From a virus, in IMG/VR virus record IMGVR_UViG_3300035698_025512, positions 1 to 21,062 of that record: DNA of 21,062 nt; one strand, given 5' to 3'. Below the pieces are notes generated by a model, which ran no database searches, was not told where the DNA came from, and saw nothing but the letters and a program-made list of their open reading frames with translations. Shown in pieces: positions 1-7,000 of the stretch. The number at the start of each line of letters is the position of its first letter. The first letter of the stretch is position 1. The position numbers and the translations under genes are program-made.

Positions 1-1
1 A

Positions 2-34
2 AAGGACGAAGGGGCAGAAGAGGAAAGGGCATAA
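2..34 (+). CDS. 3' end of an upstream plus-strand gene (partial)
   Basis: An open frame enters from the left edge and ends in TAA, giving a ten-residue acidic tail (KDEGAEEERA). Its stop overlaps the ATG of the next gene as TAATG, the translational-coupling arrangement also used several times on the other strand here. Nothing can be said about function. It may instead be chance coding, since only eleven codons are visible, but the coupled stop/start and the purine-rich stretch that doubles as the next gene's ribosome binding site favour a real gene end. Confidence 0.45.
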   Translation, partial: KDEGAEEERA

Positions 35-243
35 TGGCTGATATTGTCAGGGATTGCCTGGATGTTGCTGAAAGCCTAGCATATAAAAATGAAGCAATGC
101 AGGAATCCCTGACAATATATTCCACAATTATTAATGGCCTTTTTATCTGCTTTATATTAATATTGATTTATGCTGTGATAATTACCTTCATTCATTTCAG
201 GGGGAAAGCACGTGATAAAAAAGATTTTAAAAAGGATCAGTAA
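34..243 (+). CDS. Small single-pass membrane protein, holin-like candidate (69 aa)
   Basis: The protein has a polar N-terminus of about 27 residues, one long hydrophobic segment (about residues 28-55, rich in Ile, Leu and Phe) and a short, strongly basic C-terminus (KARDKKDFKKDQ). By the positive-inside rule the C-terminus should be cytoplasmic. A purine-rich ribosome binding site (GAGGAAAGGG) lies just upstream of the ATG. It directly precedes, and overlaps by 32 bases, a predicted NlpC/P60 endolysin, and small membrane proteins in that position are often holins or other lysis regulators. No family is recognised, so the holin role is inferred from size, topology and context only; an unrelated membrane accessory protein is possible. 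Confidence 0.65.
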   Translation: MADIVRDCLDVAESLAYKNEAMQESLTIYSTIINGLFICFILILIYAVIITFIHFRGKARDKKDFKKDQ

Positions 244-751
244 AATCCTGAACCGGTGGTATGATCATCGGATGGCTGGGTTTGATGCCACCTGGGATCA
301 TTCAGCCGTGGCCGGTCCTGATCAGTCCTTCATGCTTCAGTGCTGCCTATTCCTGGCCAGGAAGTATGCCGATCCGTTTGATGCCATGTGGTACGTGTGG
401 AATACAAACGGGGCACGGGGCACCGCTGACTGTTCTGGATTCATTGTGTTCCTGTTCCGCATCTTGCGGATATTCAAGCGAAAGGAAGACTATACCTGCC
501 AGGGCATATCTGAAATGTGGCCATCCATTGAGCAGCCCAAGGCCGGTGCCCTGGTGTTTTACGGATCACCAAAAAGGGCCACCCATGTGATGCTATGCCT
601 TGATAATCAATGGTGCATAGGTGCCACGGGTGGGAATTCGAAATGTACCACCGTGAAAAAGGCCATGGAAATTGATGCCAGGGTCAAAATTGAGCTGATA
701 AAATACAGGGGTGATATTAAAAGATACGTCTGGCCTTGGGATTCCGTGTGA
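212..751 (+). CDS. NlpC/P60-type cysteine peptidase, candidate endolysin (179 aa)
   Basis: The core matches the NlpC/P60 fold: a catalytic-cysteine motif ADCSGF (Cys74) at the start of a hydrophobic helix, then GALVFYG and a histidine motif RATHVMLCL (His125), with a glycine-rich ATGGNSKC following. Such enzymes cut peptide stems of peptidoglycan, so this is the best lysis-enzyme candidate in the window; a tail-associated cell-wall peptidase is the alternative. The third catalytic residue is not clear. Translation should start at GTG 212, since AGGGGG sits about seven bases upstream; no in-frame ATG is equally well placed. The first 20 residues (MIKKILKRISKILNRW...) form a cationic amphipathic helix rather than a classical signal peptide. 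The gene overlaps the preceding membrane-protein gene by 32 bases, suggesting coupled expression. Confidence 0.75.
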   Translation: MIKKILKRISKILNRWYDHRMAGFDATWDHSAVAGPDQSFMLQCCLFLARKYADPFDAMWYVWNTNGARGTADCSGFIVFLFRILRIFKRKEDYTCQGISEMWPSIEQPKAGALVFYGSPKRATHVMLCLDNQWCIGATGGNSKCTTVKKAMEIDARVKIELIKYRGDIKRYVWPWDSV

Positions 752-831
752 TTATGTCCAGCCTGTAACCTGAAATTATATGGATTCGTTAATGATTCCG
801 CTGCCCAGCAGGATCAAACCAAAAGGAAGGA

Positions 832-1452
832 ATGATGGAAATATTAAAAGATGTATTGCAGTATGTGCTGTATGCCGTGGCCACCGGTCTGCTGACTATG
901 GCCACCAATGAAGCCAGGAAGTGGATTAAAAGACAGAACATAAATGAATCAGTTAAAAGGATCACGGCTGCTTTCCTGTCTGCCCTGTCTGAAGGTGAAC
1001 AGATTAAATCCATACTTGGCAGGGCCATGGTGCCCGGTTCTGTTGATCCTGCAAAGCCAGCAGCAAAGCCCAGGATGGTGAAAATGAATGACGGACAGCG
1101 GAAGCAGGAAGCCAAAAATACTGCTTCAATGTTCATCAGGGATCTGCTGCATGACCGGGAAATCTATGAAGTCGAAATGGACATGGCCCCTGTGGGCAGG
1201 AAGGAAGACGGAAACAAGGAAGGGAAGGAAAATGCTGGTGATCACCAGATAAAAGCTGAAAAGAAAATGGTTAAAAAAGAACGGTTTAAGGTCAAGCCCT
1301 TGAAGAAGCGGAAAAAGCTGCTGGGTGTGCTGGCCGGTAAAATTACGGAAAGTCTGTCAAGCAGGATCATTGAAGGGCTGCTGCATAAGACGCGGAATCA
1401 GATGCTGTATGATGTTAAACCAATTGATATTGTAAAGGGATTTTTATTATAA
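832..1452 (+). CDS. Basic protein with N-terminal hydrophobic helix, unknown function (206 aa)
   Basis: A mildly hydrophobic helix (about residues 5-24) precedes a charged region; the middle (about 110-160) is very rich in Lys and Glu, and the C-terminal part is basic (KPLKKRKKLL) followed by an amphipathic stretch ending KGFLL. An AAGGAAGG ribosome binding site fits either of two tandem ATG codons (832 or 835). The gene lies 80 bases after the endolysin candidate on the same strand, so it may belong to the lysis block. The N-terminus resembles holins of the LL-H type in layout (one helix, then a charged tail), but the protein is about twice as long and I do not recognise a family. Holin, DNA- or membrane-associated protein are all possible. 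Confidence 0.6.
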   Translation: MMEILKDVLQYVLYAVATGLLTMATNEARKWIKRQNINESVKRITAAFLSALSEGEQIKSILGRAMVPGSVDPAKPAAKPRMVKMNDGQRKQEAKNTASMFIRDLLHDREIYEVEMDMAPVGRKEDGNKEGKENAGDHQIKAEKKMVKKERFKVKPLKKRKKLLGVLAGKITESLSSRIIEGLLHKTRNQMLYDVKPIDIVKGFLL

Positions 1453-1481
1453 TCTGCTAGGCAGCGGGATTACAATATTTT
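1446..1481 (+). terminator. Candidate terminator hairpin at the convergence point
   Basis: ATTATAAT (1446-1453) pairs with ATTACAAT (1469-1476) with one wobble pair in the RNA, enclosing CTGC/GCAG around a three-base loop, with a CGGG bulge. ATTTT follows on the plus strand, and further T-rich sequence after that. It overlaps the stop codon of the plus-strand 206-aa gene and lies just past the end of the minus-strand operon (1484). The stem is AT-rich and bulged, so termination strength is uncertain. On the minus strand no T tract follows. Confidence 0.4.
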
Positions 1482-1483
1482 AA

Positions 1484-1624
1484 TTATCTATTTTTGCCAC
1501 TGCCACGGCCGCCACCAGCTCCTTTTCCTGGTCCACCCTTAGGACACGGTTTAGTGTTTTGATTTCTTCCACCGCCGCCACTTTTTTTCCCTTTCCGTGA
1601 TCCATCTTTTTTTCCATACGCCAT
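1484..1624 (-). CDS. 46-residue Gly/Lys/Arg-rich small protein
   Basis: A short frame starts at ATG 1624-1622 with an excellent ribosome binding site (AAAAAGGAGC, about seven bases before the start) and ends in TAA. The product begins MAYGKKDGSRKGKKSGGGGR, has one cysteine in KPCPKGGPGKG, and ends GGGRGSGKNR: about one third glycine, strongly basic and probably disordered. It is the last gene of the leftward operon, 42 bases after the one-TM coiled-coil gene. Function is unknown; a nucleic-acid-binding or virion-associated role would suit the charge but is a guess. The good ribosome binding site, in-frame composition and position support a real gene despite its size. Confidence 0.7.
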   Translation of the reverse strand: MAYGKKDGSRKGKKSGGGGRNQNTKPCPKGGPGKGAGGGRGSGKNR

Positions 1625-1666
1625 AATTAAGCTCCTTTTTTTAGCATATCAAATTGCATAATATAA

Positions 1667-2104
1667 TCATCCTGACTTCTTTTCCAGGTCACCCACACGC
1701 TGGAATATATTGCTGTGCTGGCCTTCGTTTGCTTTAATGTAGTCATCAAGTTTCTGTGTCTGATGAAAAATAGCACCGGCAATTCCAGGCTTATCCGGTC
1801 TGCCGTTCCCTTTGATGGCCACCTGAAGTTCCTGCACGGTTTCAATAATCTGTTTGTCATTGATCAGGCCCTGATCCACACCGGCTGTCAAGGTGCTGTG
1901 TGCACCGCACTGCACCGGTTCCTGCCGGGCCAGTTCCTGCTGCTTCAACACACGCTCTTCCCTTTTATGTAAAAAATATTCCTTGGCCAGCTTCACTGAA
2001 AAATATGACAGGGTACCGATAATCAGCAGCACCACTGTCAGCGAAGTGGGCAGCTCCCAGGTCAGCGAAGCCAGGGCCTTGTCCACAATTTTTTCCACTA
2101 TCAT
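1667..2104 (-). CDS. One-TM protein with C-terminal coiled coil, possible spanin or holin-like (145 aa)
   Basis: A short amphipathic N-terminus is followed by one transmembrane segment (about residues 20-38, TSLTVVLLIIGTLSYFSV), a basic stretch (KLAKEYFLHKREERVLKQQ), then a hydrophilic region with coiled-coil character to the end (QKLDDYIKANEG...LEKKSG). The start overlaps the stop of the fibre gene upstream as ATGA, with GGAAG eight bases before the ATG. Its layout (membrane anchor plus long soluble helix) resembles inner-membrane spanins, but no lipoprotein partner is evident. It could equally be a tail-associated membrane protein. No family is recognised. Confidence 0.65.
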   Translation of the reverse strand: MIVEKIVDKALASLTWELPTSLTVVLLIIGTLSYFSVKLAKEYFLHKREERVLKQQELARQEPVQCGAHSTLTAGVDQGLINDKQIIETVQELQVAIKGNGRPDKPGIAGAIFHQTQKLDDYIKANEGQHSNIFQRVGDLEKKSG

Positions 2105-2661
2105 GCTGGGGCTTCCAGTGAACTGAAGGCAGCGGATGCAGAATCCGGCACCACCCGTTTGTATATATCCACCTTCTTCCCTTCAAAAGTGAACTGATAA
2201 TATGATCCGGTTTCAATATCAGCATTAGGGATCAGGTTAATGTTCCAGTAGCCGCTTGAATTCGTGGTGACAGTATCTGTGTTCATCCGCGCTATGTTCA
2301 CATTGCCCTTCACGCCGTCTTCCACTGACAGCTTCACGGACACTTCAATCCCTGATTCCATATCCCCGGTGATGTCTGCCAAGTACCCAAACACATTGCA
2401 GGTATCACTGACAACATAGTCCCTGGCCGGTGTACTCCAGTTGCCATCACCAGCTGTGCCGGTTCCACGTACCCTATACCAATCAGTGGCTGATCCATCA
2501 CTGTCATTGTAATCCACGGAACTGACACCCACTGTGGAATCAATGGTACTGAACGCGCCATCTGAAGGCTGACTGCCGGTGCCAGGATCATTGGCAAGCT
2601 GAATGTCATACCCGGTGGTGTTCCCGTCCGTGGCCTGTACCCAATCAACAATGGTTCCCAT
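2101..2661 (-). CDS. Fibronectin-III-like tail accessory or fibre protein (186 aa)
   Basis: Residues 1 to about 88 have the pattern of a fibronectin type III domain (a YDIQLAND strand, a DWYRVRGTGTAGDGNWS strand). Residues about 90-186 look like a carboxypeptidase-regulatory or transthyretin-like beta sandwich (VFGYLADITG, SSGYWNINLIPN, YQFTFEGKKVDIYKRVVPDS), a fold often used as a spacer in phage fibres. There is no signal peptide or membrane segment. AAAGGAT precedes the ATG. It lies between a LamG fibre gene (12-base gap) and a one-TM protein (4-base overlap), so it is probably part of the tail-tip adhesion apparatus. The domain assignment is by eye and the receptor is unknown. Confidence 0.7.
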   Translation of the reverse strand: MGTIVDWVQATDGNTTGYDIQLANDPGTGSQPSDGAFSTIDSTVGVSSVDYNDSDGSATDWYRVRGTGTAGDGNWSTPARDYVVSDTCNVFGYLADITGDMESGIEVSVKLSVEDGVKGNVNIARMNTDTVTTNSSGYWNINLIPNADIETGSYYQFTFEGKKVDIYKRVVPDSASAAFSSLEAPA

Positions 2662-2673
2662 GATAAAATCCTT

Positions 2674-3735
2674 TTATGAATTCGTTATGCTTAGGCCAGC
2701 AATTTCTGCCGGTTTAATATCATTTACCTGCACCCCCGTCACTTCGGCTGGCAGCACACCTTCATGAAATATTGATGTCTTGATTGCTGAATCCAAATAT
2801 GTTGCCAGGACAGCAATGGCTTTTACGCAGGTGGATTCCGTTATGGTGAACGGCACCGTGTAGGCTGTGTCAGATTCCGTGGGGTCATTGCCATCAGTGG
2901 TATAATAAATGTTAGCGCCACTGGTGGCGGTGGCTAGGGTTATGGTCTGTGCCTGTGAGAATATACCGCCGTTAGGGTCTATGGTGGGCGTACCGACTAT
3001 AAGCTGAGCAGCGTATAACTCCATCTGGTCAATAGCGACATTATCGTTATAACCCCAAAGACCCATTGAATTTCCGAGATTATGATTAATTAATGCTTGC
3101 GGAACTGTTAACGCTCTCTCGTATACTGCTACCCAATACATTTCACCTATAAATACTGCCGCCTCTACACCAAGTTTTAATTTGTTTGTTAATCCCAAAG
3201 CTCCCAAAGTATAATTGTCTTGAGTTGAATATGTGGATTCTGTCCCATTTATATATATTTTTAATAGTCCTGCTCCAGTTTTTACTAAATGAACAGTGTA
3301 TGTATTCCCATCCACAAGAACTATATCTGACTGAGCCTGTTTAATAGTTGTGCCATTAAATGTAAGAAAGTTTACGCCGGTTCCTACAATTCTACATCGT
3401 ACCTGCTTTGTACTAGGATCAAGCTGTGAAAAAAGAAGCCCTACACCAGTAGTATATTTAAACTTAAACTCAACTGTTCGATCATTAGCCGCTGTAAATC
3501 CAAGATCGTAAATTGTTTGTATTACATCATCAACCCCATCAAATTCACAATGACCATCCCCGGCATTGTAAAGATAACCGTTCGATGCGTCCATATTTGT
3601 AAAAGTCGCATTATATGTTCCAGCAGGATAGGCAGGCATCTCCCCGGTGTTCTGGTTTACAGTCCCATTGCCTTTAGACCAGGCATTAAAAGCCAGGGCC
3701 ATCAGGCAGTTTGTTTCGTCCCATCCACCTATCAT
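2674..3735 (-). CDS. Tail fibre protein: LamG lectin-like domain plus chitobiase-type C-terminal domain (353 aa)
   Basis: Residues about 35-225 read as a laminin-G/concanavalin-A-like beta sandwich (CEFDGVDDVIQT, RTVEFKFKYTTGVG, KIYINGTEST, GEMYWVAVYERAL). Residues about 245-325 match the chitobiase/hexosaminidase C-terminal-like repeat (TIDPNGGIFSQAQTITLA, IYYTTDGNDPTESDTAYT, CVKAIAV), found in many carbohydrate-active and adhesive proteins. Both folds suggest surface-glycan binding, so a receptor-binding role at the tail tip is inferred. The ATG overlaps the preceding stop as ATGA, with GGGAG eight bases upstream. The DNA for the LamG part is clearly poorer in GC (about 33% over 3181-3360 by hand count) than its neighbours, suggesting the domain arrived by recombination. 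Confidence 0.8.
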   Translation of the reverse strand: MIGGWDETNCLMALAFNAWSKGNGTVNQNTGEMPAYPAGTYNATFTNMDASNGYLYNAGDGHCEFDGVDDVIQTIYDLGFTAANDRTVEFKFKYTTGVGLLFSQLDPSTKQVRCRIVGTGVNFLTFNGTTIKQAQSDIVLVDGNTYTVHLVKTGAGLLKIYINGTESTYSTQDNYTLGALGLTNKLKLGVEAAVFIGEMYWVAVYERALTVPQALINHNLGNSMGLWGYNDNVAIDQMELYAAQLIVGTPTIDPNGGIFSQAQTITLATATSGANIYYTTDGNDPTESDTAYTVPFTITESTCVKAIAVLATYLDSAIKTSIFHEGVLPAEVTGVQVNDIKPAEIAGLSITNS

Positions 3736-4037
3736 AATTCAACTCCCAGTAACAAGGGCTGTATAGTTGCCCGGTCATAAATATCGTTCTGGCAATTATC
3801 AAAAAGAAACTGCTGCGGCTCGATCATGTCCGTCGGTATTTCGATAAAAATATCCCCGTCTTTCGTTTCGGGTATCTGTTCACTGTACCAAATATATTCA
3901 GACCGTTTAATGTGTTGCCCAAGTATATCTTTAATCTCCTGAATGCAGCCCATCTTTGCAAATTCAGCACGTGCTGGTCCAGGGTTAGGCTTTACAAAAT
4001 AATATGAGTCTGTGCCCGGCTGATTCTGTGTGGCCAT
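3732..4037 (-). CDS. Hypothetical protein between tail tip and fibre genes (101 aa)
   Basis: A well-placed AAGGGGAAT precedes the ATG, and the stop overlaps the next start as ATGA, so it is almost certainly translated. The protein is soluble and mildly acidic, with no signal peptide, membrane segment or repeat (MATQNQPGTDSYYFVKPNPG at the start; FLFDNCQNDIYDRATIQPLL near the end). It follows the large tip gene by 12 bases. I do not recognise a family. Its position suggests a small tail-tip or fibre-attachment protein, but nothing in the sequence proves this. Confidence 0.7.
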   Translation of the reverse strand: MATQNQPGTDSYYFVKPNPGPARAEFAKMGCIQEIKDILGQHIKRSEYIWYSEQIPETKDGDIFIEIPTDMIEPQQFLFDNCQNDIYDRATIQPLLLGVEL

Positions 4038-4049
4038 TTATAATTCCCC

Positions 4050-7000
4050 TTATGCTGATGGATCAGTCCAGGTCACAGCGTTCAAACTTCGCACTGCATA
4101 TTCACTGAACCTTCCCTTTAGCCGTTTTATTCCGGTGATATAAAAGTCAGCTTTATTATTCACTTCGTTAATCATTAGATGCTGAATGGTGATGACTTCC
4201 CCTTCATTCAGGGCATACTGTGTCACCCCGGTCATGCTGCCTACCCAGTGTGGCAAGCCATAATTTTTGATTATATAATATACTTTATTCCTGCCGAAGC
4301 GCAAAGAATGAAATCTGTTCTGTGCCCTGCCCTTGGGGAAGCTGACAAATTTTCCATCTGTCAAAACATCCCTGCTGTATATGTGCCAGGCTTGCTGCAC
4401 TGACTGTTCCTGTGCTGTTAATATCTGGCCATTGCTTTTAATTTTTATTAAGTCACCCTTGAAAAAATTATGTGTTTTACCTGATGCCAGGCTTCCTTCA
4501 ATCCGCTTCACTTTTATATTGGTGGTGCCGATCTCTTCAAAGGCATTGGCTGCGGTCAGGTCCACCAGGTCAGCAGTGGCATCATGCCATTCCCCTTCAT
4601 TGCTTTTCAAAATAGTAAATTCAGAACCAACTTCCATGGTCTGCGGCAAGCCCGTAGCGATGGTGATGGTTTGCGCAGCTGCGTTCTTGGCCGTGATTGC
4701 CCTGACAACACTGTCGCCAGATGCATCCACAAACAGGGCAGAATCACCATCAGTGCTGCTGGCATAAATGTCATCAAACCGGGCAACTTCTAGTGATACG
4801 TTCAGCACGGTTTCCAGCAGGAATTCCTTCTGGCTGAATTGTGTGATGATCTCTTCAAAGTAATTTCTCCACTTAAACTTGTTTGTGGTGCTGGTGGCAA
4901 TCAATAAAATATTGACAGCATTCAGTGTACTGGTGGATACTTCAACATCATCAGCTTCAATGTTCCATGTTGAATTGGATGTGATGGTGATGGATGAAGC
5001 CGCTGGATCAAGGACCGGTGTGTATGGTGTCACCGCTGCATGGTTAAATAAATTATCCATGTCAGGATATACCTGGATATCCTTGATCAAGTCCTGGCCA
5101 TTGACATTAGTGAACGTGAACTGGCTGGTGCCTGAAGTAGGCTTTTTAATTATATAGTAATTACCATCTAAATAAAATCCATGCATATAGTCAACACTAT
5201 CCACCAGTCCTTCCAGGGCTTCAAACCGCATCTGTTCACTTGGGGATTCAAAATCATACAGGGCCAGGTATTCAAACAGGTTTTGATCAAACTTCCACAT
5301 CTTATATTGTCCCACCCGGTCAGTGGTATAAAATTGGTTCGGATAATCTGGTGCTGTCACTCCATAATAAACCTGCTGGCTGTTTGCCGTGTCGCTGACT
5401 TCACTGATATTGCATGACAAATTGAATTCCGATTCACCCACGGTTTCAAGATTGTCCATCAGCTTAATGCCATCAGTGGCTGATGTCTGATCCCATCTGT
5501 AAAATCTGCCCGTTTCAGCTTCCACATATACCACGCCTTCCGTGGCAGTTAAAAAAGGCATCATTGGCTGGTTCGGCAGGGCATCTTTTAAATCATCAAA
5601 GGAATCCTGATCAGTCAATGGGTGTGTGCCTATAAAATATTTAGTACTGGTCACGTTCCTTTTTAAGCCCACCACATCCAGGCTGCTGTTTGGTGCATCA
5701 TAAATAATGTCAAGGGGTGTCCGGTACACGCTGGAAGTATCAGAATCAGATTGATATATGGTAGTGTCTGTATTTGACACCACATCTATCTTGCCTATAT
5801 ATGCCCTGCTCGGTGTAGTGCCGGTATCATACCATCTGACACCACCTGCATACAAATGATTTCCGTCACCGTCACAGCCACAGAGATAATGATAAAAAGT
5901 GATGGTGTCCGTGCCTGAATTCATGTCATATAGTTTTGATTCAGCTGCACCATTGATGTCATATTTATATAGACTTGACTGCCTGGGTGCACTTGGGCTG
6001 TCAAGTTTCTGGTAATATATTTCACCATCAGAAACACCATCCTTGTAAACACAAAAACCACGCTGCCCCAGGGTGAACCGGACGCTGGGAAATGACGTTG
6101 CCGGGGGTATTGATGCCTTATATTGATCATAATATCCTGCGCCAATGGTGCCGGGCGGTGATTGTGCCGCCCCTCTGTCTGTTTCATCGAATATTGTATT
6201 CCTGCTTCTGACGCTATTAACATCATTCAAAGTGGTATAATATTGGCTAAAAGGAATAGTCAAGTTTTCACCACTGTCCACATCGGTATTGCTCCACCCC
6301 ATCGTGGGCCATGCTCCTATTGTGTTCCACTGGATATCTTCCTCGGGGGTGGCCTGGCCTCTCACGTAATGCGTCCCGCCTTCCCTGTATGTGAATTCAC
6401 CGGTGAACACATCCGTGGCCGAATGTTCCTTGCTGAAGGTGGTGCCATCCCAAGAAAAAACTTTCAGGGTGCTGCCCAGGGATGAAGCAGCCGGGTCATC
6501 ATAGGACACGCCCCACACTTCACCCACATTGGAATTGTACCACAGCCTTCTGATGAACTGGCCGCTGCCCAGGTCACTGCCGTCACCAGCTGTCAGCAAG
6601 GTGAATGCGTCCTTGCTGATTTCATATTTATACAATTCTTCATTGATACCATAAAAAATAAAATCAGCTCCCAGGTTTGTGTTATGCAGCTGTGCCCTGG
6701 CCACGTGGTCGGCACCTTCAGGGTTCAGGTAGTTTCCATCTGCATCCACATAAGCTGGCCTATCAGATGTTGACAATGCCCTGGGGTCAGTGGAATCATT
6801 TGGGTTTGATCCATACTGATTTTTAATTTCTATTTTTTCAGGCATGGTGAAGCTATTAATTTCGGCCGTGCTGAAAATGCCTTCCTGCAATCTTCGCATA
6901 ACATAAGACAGCGGCCTGTTCCTGATTTTCTGCTGTCCGTTCCTGACAGTTTTGGCCGTGGCTTCCCGTAAGAAATAAGCCGGTGACACCAGATGCAGCG

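Noticed and set aside
789-1136. 115-aa minus-strand frame opposite the 206-aa plus-strand gene
   Set aside because: No ribosome binding site and odd cysteine/phenylalanine content; the plus-strand frame has an AAGGAAGG site and belongs to the plus-strand block.
1627-1860. 77-aa minus-strand frame inside the one-TM gene, considered as an embedded Rz1-type lipoprotein
   Set aside because: It lacks a signal peptide and a lipobox cysteine, has no ribosome binding site, and its composition fits an out-of-frame shadow of the longer gene.
4333-4767. 144-aa plus-strand frame opposite the tail tip gene
   Set aside because: Antisense shadow; the minus-strand frame has consistent strand patterns and operon spacing.
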